NCBI GenBank assembly: GCA_040285825.1
Contig: JAUPSS010000014.1
Location: 324,321 to 388,320 of the forward strand
Direction of reading: 5' to 3'
Length of the DNA: 64,000 nucleotides
Source of the DNA: Eukaryota sp. TZLM1-RC
Lineage: Eukaryota; Metamonada: BaSk clade
The notes under the pieces: generated by a model
Seen by the model: only the letters and a program-made list of their open reading frames with translations
Database searches by the model: none
What the model was told of the DNA's origin: nothing
Translations under genes and position numbers: made by a program
Shown: positions 50,750 to 62,467 of the stretch, in pieces
How positions within the stretch are numbered: the first letter of the stretch is position 1
How the letters are laid out: each line of letters starts with the position of its first letter

Positions 50750-50869
50750 GGATGCGGCCATACTTAGATCTATAGCACCGGATCCCATTCCGAATTCCGA
50801 AGTTAAGCGGCCACAGGCCTGGTCAGTAGTTGGGTGGGAGACCACCAGCGAACACTGAGTGCTGCATCC
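50750..50869 (+). rRNA. 5S rRNA, unit 2
   Basis: Has CTTAGATCTATAG instead of CTTGGTCTATAG (one base longer) and CTGAGTGC near the 3' end, shared only with unit 5. CCATATAAC follows in place of the usual T-run, so termination may be weak. Confidence 0.8.
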
Positions 50870-51110
50870 ATATAACTTTTGTTTGGATTATTATTTCTTT
50901 ACTGAAATTTCCTTGACCTTTTCAAGATCGCATTTGTGTGATTTATAGTCTTAACATTTTTTGAAAACAAAACATCTCATTGAATTTTGAATAATTCAAT
51001 TAAAACCAGTGTTTTATTGAACCAAATTGTACCAAACAGTTGGTGATTTCACATTAAAATTATGTTTTGTATTTAATAATGTTGACATTCGCAACTGGTA
51101 CTTTACAATT

Positions 51111-51229
51111 GGATGCGGCCATACTTGGTCTATAGCACCGGATCCCATTCCGAATTCCGAAGTTAAGCGGCCACAGGCCTGGTCAGTAGTTGGGTGGGAG
51201 ACCACCAGCGAACACTGGGTGCTGCATCC
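51111..51229 (+). rRNA. 5S rRNA, unit 3
   Basis: Matches the majority sequence: GTTAAGCGG, intact internal control region, TTTT after the gene. Spacer variant GTTGACATTCG upstream. Confidence 0.95.
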
Positions 51230-51469
51230 TTTTAACTTTTGTTTGGATTAATATTTCTTTACTGAAATTTCCTTGAACTTTAAAGGTCGCATTTGTGTGA
51301 TTTATGGTCTTGAAATTTTTTGAAAACAAAACATCTCTTCGAATTTTGAATAAATCAATTACAACCAGTGTTCTATTGAACCCAATAATATCAAACAGAT
51401 GATGATTTCAAATTAGAATTATGTTTTGCATTTAATAATGTTTACATTCGCAACTGGTACTTTACAGTT

Positions 51470-51588
51470 GGATGCGGCCATACTTGGTCTATAGCACCGG
51501 ATCCCATTCCGAATTCCGAAGTTAAGGGGCCACAGGCCTGGTCAGTAGTTGGGTGGGAGACCACCAGCGAACACTGGGTGCTGCATCC
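51470..51588 (+). rRNA. 5S rRNA, unit 4
   Basis: Differs from the majority by GTTAAGGGG in place of GTTAAGCGG; otherwise typical with TTTT after it. Confidence 0.92.
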
Positions 51589-51828
51589 TTTTAACTTTTG
51601 TTTGGATTAATATTTTTTTACTGAAATTTCCTTGAACTTTAAAGGTCGCATTTGTGTGATTTATGGTCTTGAAATTTTTTGAAAACAAAACATCTCTTCG
51701 AATTTTGAATAAATCAATTACAACCAGTGTTCTATTGAACCCAATAATATCAAACAGATGATGATTTCAAATTAGAATTATGTTTTGTATTTAATAATGT
51801 TTACATTCGCAACTGATACTTTACAAAT

Positions 51829-51948
51829 GGATGCGGTCATACTTAGATCTATAGCACCGGATCCCATTCCGAATTCCGAAGTTAAGCGGCCACAGGCCTG
51901 GTCAGTAGTTGGGTGGGAGACCACCAGCGAACACTGAGTGCTGCATCC
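51829..51948 (+). rRNA. 5S rRNA, unit 5
   Basis: Copy of unit 2 type (CTTAGATC, CTGAGTGC, CCATATAAC), with GCGGTCATAC at the start. Confidence 0.8.
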
Positions 51949-52189
51949 ATATAACTTTTGTTTGGATTATTATTTCTTTACTGAAATTTCCTTGACCTTT
52001 TCAAGATCGCATTTGTGTGATTTATAGTCTTAACATTTTTTGAAAACAAAACATCTCATTGAATTTTGAATAATTCAATTAAAACCAGTGTTTTATTGAA
52101 CCAAATTGTACCAAACAGTTGGTGATTTCACATTAAAATTATGTTTTGTATTTAATAATGTTGACATTCGCAACTGGTACTTTACAATT

Positions 52190-52308
52190 GGATGCGGCCA
52201 TACTTGGTCTATAGCACCGGATCCCATTCCGAATTCCGAAGTTAAGCGGCCACAGGCCTGGTCAGTAGTTGGGTGGGAGACCACCAGCGAACACTGGGTG
52301 CTGCATCC
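52190..52308 (+). rRNA. 5S rRNA, unit 6
   Basis: Majority sequence; same spacer type as unit 3, 1079 bp away. TTCTAAC follows the gene instead of TTTTAAC. Confidence 0.93.
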
Positions 52309-52547
52309 TTCTAACTTTTGTTTGGATTAATATTTCTTTACTGAAATTTCCTTGAACTTTAAAGGTCGCATTTGTGTGATTTATGGTCTTGAAATTTTTG
52401 AAAACAAAACATCTCTTCGAATTTTGAATAAATCAATTACAACCAGTGTTCTATTGAACCCAATAATATCAAACAGATGATGATTTCAAATTAGAATTAT
52501 GTTTTGCATTTAATAATGTTTACATTCGCAACTGGTACTTTACAGTT

Positions 52548-52666
52548 GGATGCGGCCATACTTGGTCTATAGCACCGGATCCCATTCCGAATTCCGAAGT
52601 TAAGGGGCCACAGGCCTGGTCAGTAGTTGGGTGGGAGACCACCAGCGAACACTGGGTGCTGCATCC
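52548..52666 (+). rRNA. 5S rRNA, unit 7
   Basis: GTTAAGGGG variant, as unit 4, 1078 bp away. Confidence 0.92.
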
Positions 52667-52906
52667 TTTTAACTTTTGTTTGGATTAATATTTTTTTACT
52701 GAAATTTCCTTGAACTTTAAAGGTCGCATTTGTGTGATTTATGGTCTTGAAATTTTTTGAAAACAAAACATCTCTTCGAATTTTGAATAAATCAATTACA
52801 ACCAGTGTTCTATTGAACCCAATAATATCAAACAGATGATGATTTCAAATTAGAATTATGTTTTGTATTTAATAATGTTTACATTCGCAACTGGTACTTT
52901 ACAGTT

Positions 52907-53025
52907 GGATGCGGCCATACTTGGTCTATAGCACCGGATCCCATTCGGAATTCCGAAGTTAAGGGGCCACAGGCCTGGTCAGTAGTTGGGTGGGAGACCA
53001 CCAGCGAACACTGGGTGCTGCATCC
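52907..53025 (+). rRNA. 5S rRNA, unit 8
   Basis: Variant CATTCGGAATTCC with GTTAAGGGG. Confidence 0.9.
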
Positions 53026-53266
53026 TTTTAACTTTTGTTTGGATTAATATTTCTTTACTGAAATTTCCTTGACCTTTTCAAGATCGCATTTGTGTGATTT
53101 ATAGTCTTAACATTTTTTGAAAACAAAACATCTCATTGAATTTTGAATAATTCAATTAAAACCAGTGTTTTATTGAACCAAATTGTACCAAACAGTTGGT
53201 GATTTCACATTAAAATTATGTTTTGTATTTAATAATGTTGACATTCGCAACTGGTACTTTACAATT

Positions 53267-53385
53267 GGATGCGGCCATACTTGGTCTATAGCACCGGATC
53301 CCATTCCGAATTCCGAAGTTAAGCGGCCACAGGCCTGGTCAGTAGTTGGGTGGGAGACCACCAGCGAACACTGGGTGCTGCATCC
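53267..53385 (+). rRNA. 5S rRNA, unit 9
   Basis: Majority sequence; unit 3/6 type. Confidence 0.95.
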
Positions 53386-53625
53386 TTTTAACTTTTGTTT
53401 GGATTAATATTTCTTTACTGAAATTTCCTTGAACTTTAAAGGTCGCATTTGTGTGATTTATGGTCTTGAAATTTTTTGAAAACAAAACATCTCTTCGAAT
53501 TTTGAATAAATCAATTACAACCAGTGTTCTATTGAACCCAATAATATCAAACAGATGATGATTTCAAATTAGAATTATGTTTTGCATTTAATAATGTTTA
53601 CATTCGCAACTGGTACTTTACAGTT

Positions 53626-53744
53626 GGATGCGGCCATACTTGGTCTATAGCACCGGATCCCATTCCGAATTCCGAAGTTAAGGGGCCACAGGCCTGGTCA
53701 GTAGTTGGGTGGGAGACCACCAGCGAACACTGGGTGCTGCATCC
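53626..53744 (+). rRNA. 5S rRNA, unit 10
   Basis: GTTAAGGGG variant, unit 4/7 type. Confidence 0.92.
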
Positions 53745-53984
53745 TTTTAACTTTTGTTTGGATTAATATTTTTTTACTGAAATTTCCTTGAACTTTAAAG
53801 GTCGCATTTGTGTGATTTATGGTCTTGAAATTTTTTGAAAACAAAACATCTCTTCGAATTTTGAATAAATCAATTACAACCAGTGTTCTATTGAACCCAA
53901 TAATATCAAACAGATGATGATTTCAAATTAGAATTATGTTTTGTATTTAATAATGTTTACATTCGCAACTGGTACTTTACAGTT

Positions 53985-54103
53985 GGATGCGGCCATACTT
54001 GGTCTATAGCACCGGATCCCATTCGGAATTCCGAAGTTAAGGGGCCACAGGCCTGGTCAGTAGTTGGGTGGGAGACCACCAGCGAACACTGGGTGCTGCA
54101 TCC
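53985..54103 (+). rRNA. 5S rRNA, unit 11
   Basis: CATTCGGAATTCC variant, as unit 8, 1078 bp away. Confidence 0.9.
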
Positions 54104-54343
54104 TTTTAACTTTTGTTTGGATTAATATTTCTTTACTGAAATTTCCTTGAACTTTAAAGGTCGCATTTGTGTGATTTATGGTCTTAAAATTTTTTGAAAA
54201 CAAAACATCTCTTCGAATTTTGAATAAATCAATTACAACCAGTGTTCTATTGAACCCATTTATATCAAACAGATGATGATTTCAAATTAGAATTATGTTT
54301 TGTATATAATAATGTTTACATTTGCAACTGGTACTTTACAATT

Positions 54344-54462
54344 GGATGCGGCCATACTTGGTCTATAGCACCGGATCCCATTCCGAATTCCGAAGTTAAG
54401 CGGCCACAGGCCTGGTCAGTAGTTGGGTGGGTGACCACCAGCGAACACTGGGTGCTGCATCC
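54344..54462 (+). rRNA. 5S rRNA, unit 12
   Basis: GGGTGGGTGACC in place of GGGTGGGAGACC, in the internal control region; otherwise typical. Confidence 0.92.
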
Positions 54463-54702
54463 TTTTAACATTTGTTTGGATTAATATTTCTTTACTGAAA
54501 TTTCCTTGAACTTTAAAGGTCGCATTTGTGTGATTTATGGTCTTAAAATTTTTTGAAAACAAAACATCTCTTCGAATTTTGAATAAATCAATTACAACCA
54601 GTGTTCTATTGAACCCAATTATATCAAACAGATGATGATTTCAAATTAGAATTATGTTTTGTATATAATAATGTTTACATTCGCAACTGGTACTTTACAA
54701 TT

Positions 54703-54821
54703 GGATGCGGCCATACTTGGTCTATAGCACCGGATCCCATTGTGAATTCCGAAGTTAAGCGGCCACAGGCCTGGTCAGTAGTTGGGTGGGAGACCACCAG
54801 CGAACACTGGGTGCTGCATCC
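54703..54821 (+). rRNA. 5S rRNA, unit 13
   Basis: CATTGTGAATTCC variant; otherwise typical. Confidence 0.92.
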
Positions 54822-55061
54822 TTTTAACTTTTGTTTGGATTATTATTTCTTTACTGAAATTTCCTTGAACTTTAAAGGTCGCATTTGTGTGATTTATGGT
54901 CTTAAAATTGTTTGAAAACAAAGCATCTCTTCGAATTTTGAATAAATCAATTACAACCAGTGTTCTATTGAACCCAATTATATCAAACAGATGATGATTT
55001 CAAATTAGAATTATGTTTTGTATTTAATAATGTTTACATTCGCAACTGGTACTTTACAATT

Positions 55062-55151
55062 GGATCCCATTCCGAATTCCGAAGTTAAGCGGCCACAGGC
55101 CTGGTCAGTAGTTGGGTGGGAGACCACCAGCGAACACTGGGTGCTGCATCC
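55062..55151 (+). pseudogene. 5S rRNA pseudogene, unit 14 (5' 29 bases deleted)
   Basis: The sequence passes from the upstream spacer directly to GGATCCCATTCC: bases 1-29 of the gene are gone. GGAT occurs at both ends of the missing part, so deletion between GGAT repeats is likely. The internal control region is kept, but the 5' strand of helix I is lost. Confidence 0.9.
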
Positions 55152-55391
55152 TTTTAACTTTTGTTTGGATTATTATTTCTTTACTGAAATTTCCTTGAAC
55201 TTTAAAGGTCGCATTTGTGTGATTTATGGTCTTAAAATTTTTTGAAAACAAAACATCTCTTCGAATTTTGAATAAATCAATTACAACCAGTGTTCTATTG
55301 AACCCAATTATATCAAACAGATGATGATTTCAAATTAGAATTATGTTTTGTATTTAATAATGTTTACATTCGCAACTGGTACTTTACAATT

Positions 55392-55510
55392 GGATGCGGC
55401 CACACTTGGTCTATAGCACCGGATCCCATTCCGAATTCCGAAGTTAAGCGGCCACAGGCCTGGTCAGTAGTTGGGTGGGAGACCACCAGCGAACACTGGG
55501 TGCTGCATCC
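55392..55510 (+). rRNA. 5S rRNA, unit 15
   Basis: GGCCACACTT in place of GGCCATACTT; otherwise typical. Confidence 0.93.
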
Positions 55511-55750
55511 TTTTAACTTTTGTTTGGATTATTATTTCTTTACTGAAATTTCCTTGAACTTTAAAGGTCGCATTTGTGTGATTTATGGTCTTAAATTTTT
55601 TTGAAAACAAAACATCTCTTCGAATTTTGAATAAATCAATTACAACCAGTGTTCTATTGAACCCAATTATATCAAACAGATGATGATTTCAAATTAGAAT
55701 TATGTTTTGTATTTAATAATGTTTACATTCGCAACTGGTACTTTACAATT

Positions 55751-55869
55751 GGATGCGGCCATACTTGGTCTATAGCACCGGATCCCATTCCGAATTCCGA
55801 AGTTATGCGGCCACAGGCCTGGTCAGTAGTTGGGTGGGAGACCACCAGCGAACACTGGGTGCTGCATCC
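55751..55869 (+). rRNA. 5S rRNA, unit 16
   Basis: GTTATGCGG in place of GTTAAGCGG, shared with units 17 and 19. Confidence 0.9.
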
Positions 55870-56109
55870 TTTTAACTTTTGTTTGGATTATTATTTCTTT
55901 ACTGAAATTTCCTTGAACTTTAAAGGTCGCATTTGTGTGATTTATGGTCTTAAAATTTTTTGAAAACAAAACATCTCTTCGAATTTTGAATAAATCAATT
56001 ACAACCAGTGTTCTATTGAACCCAATTATATCAAACAGATGATGATTTCAAATTAGAATTATGTTTTGTATTTAATAATGTTTACATTCGCAACTGGTAC
56101 TTTACAATT

Positions 56110-56228
56110 GGATGCGGCCATATTTGGTCTATAGCACCGGATCCCATTCCGAATTCCGAAGTTATGCGGCCACAGGCCTGGTCAGTAGTTGGGTGGGAGA
56201 CCACCAGCGAACACTGGGTTCTGCATCC
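56110..56228 (+). rRNA. 5S rRNA, unit 17
   Basis: GTTATGCGG, CATATTTGG and GGGTTCTGC variants; more diverged than its neighbours. Confidence 0.87.
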
Positions 56229-56490
56229 TTTTAACTTTTGTTTGGATTATTATTTCTTTACTGAAATTTCCTTGAACTTTAAAGGTCGCATTTGTGTGAT
56301 TTATGGTCTTAAAATTTTTTGAAAACAAAACATCTCTTCGAATTTTGAATAAATCAATTACAACCAGTGTTCTATTGAACCCAATTATATCAAACAGATG
56401 ATGATTTCAAATTAGAATTATGTTTTGTATTTAATAATGTTTACATTCGCAACTGGTACTTTACAATTGGATGCGGCCATACTTGGTCTA

Positions 56491-56533
56491 CCGTATATTG
56501 GTTAGAATTGGTTCAAAAAATAGTGGGAATTTT
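56491..56533 (+). repeat. Left terminal inverted repeat
   Basis: 43 bp identical to the reverse complement of 58142-58184. Confidence 0.95.
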
Positions 56534-56715
56534 GGGAATTTTTTGAAAAATTCCCAATTTAAAAATTCCCACTTATTTTTAAACAGTGTTTACACGTGTG
56601 CACTTTTTGGTAACACGTGTCAAATTTTAAATTTTGCGATCCATTGAGACGCATTTGTTTCAACGAAACGAAAAGCAGTCATGATCCATCTTCCCAAATG
56701 GTGATTCAAAGCTCC

Positions 56716-57822
56716 TCAATTCCCTACTACATATCTCATATATTCGACAATACTATGTCCATTTTGCCACTTTGTAACAGCAGCTTTTGATACACCCTCA
56801 CTTTTTGGTGATAAAGAGTGAATTACTTCACTGGGCCATTCATAATTTGGAACACTGACTTGTGTTTTACCTTCCCAAATCAATTGTAATGGCAGCAAAT
56901 CTCCAGCTTTCGAAATTGTAAGTGTTGCTGTGTTGCCTCTTTTATCACCTAATCCTTGAATAGTGATTTTTTTCTGACCTTTTGGAGCATAAGTTTTTCC
57001 CTTTACTGGAATCCAGGGTACCATGGTTTCGTCCATCATCAGTACTAGGCGCGGGTGATAGTCTTCTGCTGCATCCATAATTGCACTCATTTCTACGGCT
57101 GCATGTTTGGCTTCAACAGGAGTCAATTTTCTGGCAGTGGTAGGCTTTCTATTACTCCATTGCATATGATTTTTCAAAAATGAATACGCCCAGCAGGGGG
57201 TAAATTCAATTGATCCGCCATTACATTTCAATAAATTACCATATCCAGAGCTAATCATCAATTTTTTGGCTGTAGAGGCAACAATCAATGGGGTTATTAT
57301 TGTACTGGCCTTTTCCATAGCTGTAATTAAATTCACCAACTTTTTCTGCATGTCTGTACCAATTAAAGGGCATCTTCCTTTCTTTGGTCGATCCAAAAAT
57401 TCTTCCTTAATTCTATTAGACAACAAAGGCTCATCACATCCTTGAAGAACAAACTTAGCTTTCAAAGCAAGATACTCTTTTTTATATCGGCTGGCATTGG
57501 ACTTGTTCATACCCTTGAAGCGGGCCAACTTGAAACAATAGCTTGCTGTTCTTTGTTCTTTCACCATATACTCAGCAAGTTCAAAATGGCGTTCCATAGG
57601 CCAAGGATTATATGAAGACTTGGCCTTGTCAATGTTGGTGAGGTTGCAGGGTGATTGTAGCACGTCTTTCACCGTTAAACGATCCTCAGGTGGAAGATGT
57701 TCCAGCACTTCTTCAGCAGTGTCGACGTTCAAGACGTCCAAAGTGGTAGATCGTTCAGGAAAATACTCATATAGACGTCTTTGTTTTAAAACAGGTTCAA
57801 GGGCTTTGTCAGGACTGTTCAT
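56716..57822 (-). pseudogene. Truncated pogo-like DDE transposase
   Basis: 368 residues from the ATG at 57822 (the frame is open to 57867, but only from a TTG). An N-terminal helix-turn-helix-like region is followed by the DDE core: LVLMMDETMV carries the first Asp, then YAPKGQKKITIQGLGDKRG and LLPLQLIWEGK, all typical of the pogo/Fot (DDE_1) group. The frame stops after YMRYVVGN, just before where the strand with the second Asp is expected; the second and third catalytic acids are missing. About 225 bp remain between this stop and the left end. Hence inactive by C-terminal deletion. Confidence 0.85.
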
Positions 57823-58141
57823 CAGGTGAGAGATAAAAAAGAGGGTTGTTTCGTCTTCGTGGTCCAAAGTGGTTTATTATCTTGTCTGCCAGCCCTTGGC
57901 TTTTTTCTCTTCTTAAAAGAACGTTTTGTTGATTTGTGATTTATCAAGCATATACATAGACGAAAACCATGTCTAACATTTCAATATGGAGCAATAGTTG
58001 ATACATTTAGTGTTTCTATAAAATTTTGTTATCTGTGTTTACTCAACTTTGCACAAATATGACATACAACAATTTGAGAAAAACATTGGGAATATTGGGA
58101 ACCTTTTGAAAAGTTCCCAATATTTTATTTCCCACTTATAA

Positions 58142-58184
58142 AAAATTCCCACTATTTTTTGAACCAATTCTAACCAATATACGG
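58142..58184 (-). repeat. Right terminal inverted repeat
   Basis: 43 bp, reverse complement of the left end; TA follows at 58185-58186. Confidence 0.95.
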
Positions 58185-58522
58185 TATAGCACCGGATCCC
58201 ATTCCGAATTCCGAAGTTAAGCGGCCACAGGCCTGGTCAGTAGTTGGGTGGGAGACCACCAGCGAACACTGGGTGCTGCATCCTTTTAACTTTTGTTTGG
58301 ATTATTATTTCTTTACTGAAATTTCCTTGAACTTTAAAGGTCGCATTTGTGTGATTTATGGTCTTAAATTTTTTGAAAACAAAACATCTCTTCGAATTTT
58401 GAATAAATCAATTACAACCAGTGTTCTATTGAACCCAATTATATCAAACAGATGATGATTTCAAATTAGAATTATGTTTTGTATTTAATAATGTTTACAT
58501 TCGCAACTGGTACTTTACAATT

Positions 58523-58641
58523 GGATGCGGCCATACTTGGTCTATAGCACCGGATCCCATTCCGAATTCCGAAGTTATGCGGCCACAGGCCTGGTCAGTA
58601 GTTGGGTGGGAGACCACCAGCGAACACTGGGTGCTGCATCC
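58523..58641 (+). rRNA. 5S rRNA, unit 19
   Basis: GTTATGCGG variant as units 16 and 17. Confidence 0.9.
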
Positions 58642-58881
58642 TTTTAACTTTTGTTTGGATTATTATTTCTTTACTGAAATTTCCTTGAACTTTAAAGGTC
58701 GCATTTGTGTGATTTATGGTCTTAAAATTTTTTGAAAACAAAACATCTCTTCGAATTTTGAATAAATCAATTACAACCAGTGTTCTATTGAACCCAATTA
58801 TATCAAACAGATGATGATTTCAAATTAGAATTATGTTTTGTATTTAATAATGTTTACATTCGCAACTGGTACTTTACAATT

Positions 58882-59000
58882 GGATGCGGCCATACTTGGT
58901 CTATAGCACCGGATCCCATTCCGAATTCCGAAGTTAAGCGGCCACAGGCCTGGTCAGTAGTTGGGTGGGAGACCACCAGCGAACACTGGGTGCTGCATCC
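58882..59000 (+). rRNA. 5S rRNA, unit 20
   Basis: Majority sequence, TTTT after the gene. Confidence 0.96.
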
Positions 59001-59239
59001 TTTTAACTTTTGTTTGGATTATTATTTCTTTACTGAAATTTCCTTGAACTTTAAAGGTCGCATTTGTGTGATTTATGGTCTTAAAATTTTTGAAAACAAA
59101 ACATCTCTTCGAATTTTGAATAAATCAATTACAACCAGTGTTCTATTGAACCCAATTATATCAAACAGATGATGATTTCAAATTAGAATTATGTTTTGTA
59201 TATAATAATGTTTACATTCGCAACTGGTACTTTACAATT

Positions 59240-59358
59240 GGATGCGGCCATACTTGGTCTATAGCACCGGATCCCATTGTGAATTCCGAAGTTAAGCGGC
59301 CACAGGCCTGGTCAGTAGTTGGGTGGGAGACCACCAGCGAACACTGGGTGCTGCATTC
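59240..59358 (+). rRNA. 5S rRNA, unit 21
   Basis: CATTGTGAATTCC, and GCATTCTTTT at the end (C to T in the last stem). Confidence 0.9.
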
Positions 59359-59597
59359 TTTTAACTTTTGTTTGGATTATTATTTCTTTACTGAAATTTG
59401 CTTGAACTTTAAAGGTCGCATTTGTGTGATTTATGGTCTTAAATTTTTTGAAAACAAAACATCTCTTCGAATTTTGAATAAATCAATTACAACCAGTGTT
59501 TTATTGAACCAAATTGTACCAAACAGTTGGTGATTTCACATTAAAATTATGTTTTGTATTTAATAATGTTGACATTCGCAACTGGTACTTTACAATT

Positions 59598-59716
59598 GGA
59601 TGCGGCCATACTTGGTCTATAGCACCGGATCCCATTCCGAATTCCGAAGTTAAGCGGCCACAGGCCTGGTCAGTAGTTGGGTGGGAGACCACCAGCGAAC
59701 ACTGGGTGCTGCATCC
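59598..59716 (+). rRNA. 5S rRNA, unit 22
   Basis: Majority sequence; spacer of the unit 3 type (GTTGACATTCG). Confidence 0.95.
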
Positions 59717-59956
59717 TTTTAACTTTTGTTTGGATTAATATTTCTTTACTGAAATTTCCTTGAACATTAAAGGTCGCATTTGTGTGATTTATGGTCTTGA
59801 AATTTTTTGAAAACAAAACATCTCTTCGAATTTTGAATAAATCAATTACAACCAGTGTTCTATTGAACCCAATTATATCAAACAGATGATGATTTCAAAT
59901 TAGAATTATGTTTTGTATATAATAATGTTTACATTCGCAACTGGTACTTTACAATT

Positions 59957-60075
59957 GGATGCGGCCATACTTGGTCTATAGCACCGGATCCCATTCTGAA
60001 TTCCGAAGTTAAGCGGCCACAGGCCTGGTCAGTAGTTGGGTGGGAGACCACCAGCGAACACTGGGTGCTGCATTC
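59957..60075 (+). rRNA. 5S rRNA, unit 23
   Basis: CATTCTGAATTCC and GCATTCTTTT variants; pairs with unit 21 at 717 bp. Confidence 0.9.
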
Positions 60076-60314
60076 TTTTAACTTTTGTTTGGATTATTAT
60101 TTCTTTACTGAAATTTCCTTGAACTTTAAAGGTCGCATTTGTGTGATTTATGGTCTTAAATTTTTTGAAAACAAAACATCTCTTCGAATTTTGAATAAAT
60201 CAATTACAACCAGTGTTTTATTGAACCAAATTGTACCAAACAGTTGGTGATTTCACATTAAAATTATGTTTTGTATTTAATAATGTTGACATTCGCAACT
60301 GGTACTTTACAATT

Positions 60315-60433
60315 GGATGCGGCCATACTTGGTCTATAGCACCGGATCCCATTCCGAATTCCGAAGTTTAGCGGCCACAGGCCTGGTCAGTAGTTGGGTG
60401 GGAGACCACCAGCGAACACTGGGTGCTGCATCC
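60315..60433 (+). rRNA. 5S rRNA, unit 24
   Basis: GTTTAGCGG in place of GTTAAGCGG; pairs with unit 22 at 717 bp. Confidence 0.9.
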
Positions 60434-60673
60434 TTTTAACTTTTGTTTGGATTAATATTTCTTTACTGAAATTTCCTTGAACTTTAAAGGTCGCATTTGT
60501 GTGATTTATGGTCTTGAAATTTTTTGAAAACAAAACATCTCTTCGAATTTTGAATAAATCAATTACAACCAGTGTTCTATTGAACCCAATTATATCAAAC
60601 AGATTATGATTTCAAATTTGAATTATGTTTTGTATTTAATAATGTTTACATTCGCAACTGGTACTTTACAGTT

Positions 60674-60792
60674 GGATGCGGCCATACTTGGTCTATAGCA
60701 CCGGATCCCATTCCGAATTCCGAAGTTAAGCGGCCACAGGCCTGGTCAGTAGTTGGGTGGGAGACCACCAGCGAACACTGGGTGCTGCATCC
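60674..60792 (+). rRNA. 5S rRNA, unit 25
   Basis: Majority sequence. Confidence 0.96.
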
Positions 60793-61032
60793 TTTTAACT
60801 TTTGTTTGGATTAATATTTCTTTACTGAAATTTCCTTGAACTTTAAAGGTCGCATTTGTGTGATTTATGGTCTTGAAATTTTTTGAAAACAAAACATCTC
60901 TTCGAATTTTGAATAAATCAATTACAACCAGTGTTCTATTGAACCCAATTATATCAAACAGATTATGATTTCAAATTTGAATTATGTTTTGTATTTAATA
61001 ATGTTTACATTCGCAACTGGTACTTTACAATT

Positions 61033-61151
61033 GGATGCGGCCATACTTGGTCTATAGCACCGGATCCCATTCCGAATTCCGAAGTTAAGCGGCCACAGGC
61101 CTGGTCAGTAGTTGGGTGGGAGACCACCAGCGAACACTGGGTGCTGCATCC
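61033..61151 (+). rRNA. 5S rRNA, unit 26
   Basis: Majority sequence. Confidence 0.96.
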
Positions 61152-61390
61152 TTTTAACTTTTGTTTGGATTATTATTTCTTTACTGAAATTTCCTTGAAC
61201 TTTAAAGGTCGCATTTGTGTGATTTATGGTCTTAAAATTTTTGAAAACAAAACATCTCTTCGAATTTTGAATAAATCAATTACAACCAGTGTTCTATTGA
61301 ACCCAATTATATCAAACAGATGATGATTTCAAATTAGAATTATGTTTTGTATTTAATAATGTTTACATTCGCAACTGGTACTTTACAATT

Positions 61391-61509
61391 GGATGCGGCC
61401 ATACTTGGTCTATAGCACCGGATCCCATTCCGAATTCCGAAGTTAAGCGGCCACAGGCCTGGTCAGTAGTTGGGTGGGAGACCACCAGCGAACACTGGGT
61501 GCTGCATCC
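61391..61509 (+). rRNA. 5S rRNA, unit 27
   Basis: Majority gene; ATTTAAC after it gives a shorter T-run than usual. Confidence 0.95.
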
Positions 61510-61749
61510 ATTTAACTTTTGTTTGGATTATTATTTCTTTACTGAAATTTCCTTGAACTTTAAAGGTCGCATTTGTGTGATTTATGGTCTTAAAATTTTT
61601 TGAAAACAAAACATCTCTTCGAATTTTGAATAAATCAATTACAACCAGTGTTCTATTGAACCCAATTATATCAAACAGATGATGATTTCAAATTAGAATT
61701 ATGTTTTGTATTTAATAATGTTTACATTCGCAACTGGTACTTTACAATT

Positions 61750-61868
61750 GGATGCGGCCATACTTGGTCTATAGCACCGGATCCCATTCCGAATTCCGAA
61801 GTTAAGTGGCCACAGGCCTGGTCAGTAGTTGGGTGGGAGACCACCAGCGAACACTGGGTGCTGCATCC
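61750..61868 (+). rRNA. 5S rRNA, unit 28
   Basis: GTTAAGTGG variant. Confidence 0.93.
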
Positions 61869-62108
61869 TTTTAACTTTTGTTTGGATTATTATTTCTTTA
61901 CTGAAATTTCCTTGAACTTTAAAGGTCGCATTTGTGTGATTTATGGTCTTAAAATTTTTTGAAAACAAAACATCTCTTCGAATTTTGAATAAATCAATTA
62001 AAACCAGTGTTCTATTGAACCCAATTATATCAAACAGATGATGATTTCAAATTAGAATTATGTTTTGTATTTAATAATGTTGACATTCGCAACTGGTACT
62101 TTACAATT

Positions 62109-62227
62109 GGATGCGGCCATACTTGGTCTATAGCACCGGATCCCATTCCGAATTCCGAAGTTAAGCGGCCTCAGGCCTGGTCAGTAGTTGGGTGGGAGAC
62201 CACCAGCGAACACTGGGTGCTGCATCC
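62109..62227 (+). rRNA. 5S rRNA, unit 29
   Basis: CGGCCTCAGGCC variant, shared with unit 33. Confidence 0.93.
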
Positions 62228-62467
62228 TTTTAACTTTTGTTTGGATTAATATTTCTTTACTGAAATTTCCTTGAACTTTAAAGGTCGCATTTGTGTGATT
62301 TATGGTCTTGAAATTTTTTGAAAACAAAACATCTCTTCGAATTTTGAATAAATCAATTACAACCAGTGTTCTATTGAACCCAATTATATCAAACAGATTA
62401 TGATTTCAAATTTGAATTATGTTTTGTATTTAATAATGTTTACATTCGCAACTGGTACTTTACAATT

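Larger units (their letters stand above)
56491..58184 (-). mobile_element. TA-target DNA transposon (Tc1/mariner-pogo type) inside a 5S gene
   Basis: 1694 bp with perfect 43-bp terminal inverted repeats beginning CCGTATATTGGTTAG. TA is present on both sides (56489-56490 and 58185-58186), while the empty site in other units has a single TA in GGTCTATAGC. Inside the ends, GGGAATTTT-type palindromes can form hairpins. The only gene is a truncated DDE transposase on the minus strand, so this copy is non-autonomous but could be moved by an intact relative. Confidence 0.93.
56469..58283 (+). pseudogene. 5S rRNA, unit 18, split by a DNA transposon
   Basis: Bases 1-22 lie at 56469-56490 and bases 23-119 at 58187-58283. 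A 1694-bp transposon with TA duplication sits between. The 3' part is otherwise of the majority type; the gene cannot give normal 5S rRNA. Confidence 0.95.

Noticed and set aside
51230-51469. Spliced-leader RNA gene in the 5S spacer (AAAGGTCGC donor-like site and an AATTTTTTGA Sm-like site)
   Set aside because: The GT is not kept in all units (CAAGATCGC in units 1, 2, 5 and 8), and no leader is seen on mRNAs. Finding the spacer sequence at mRNA 5' ends would reopen it.
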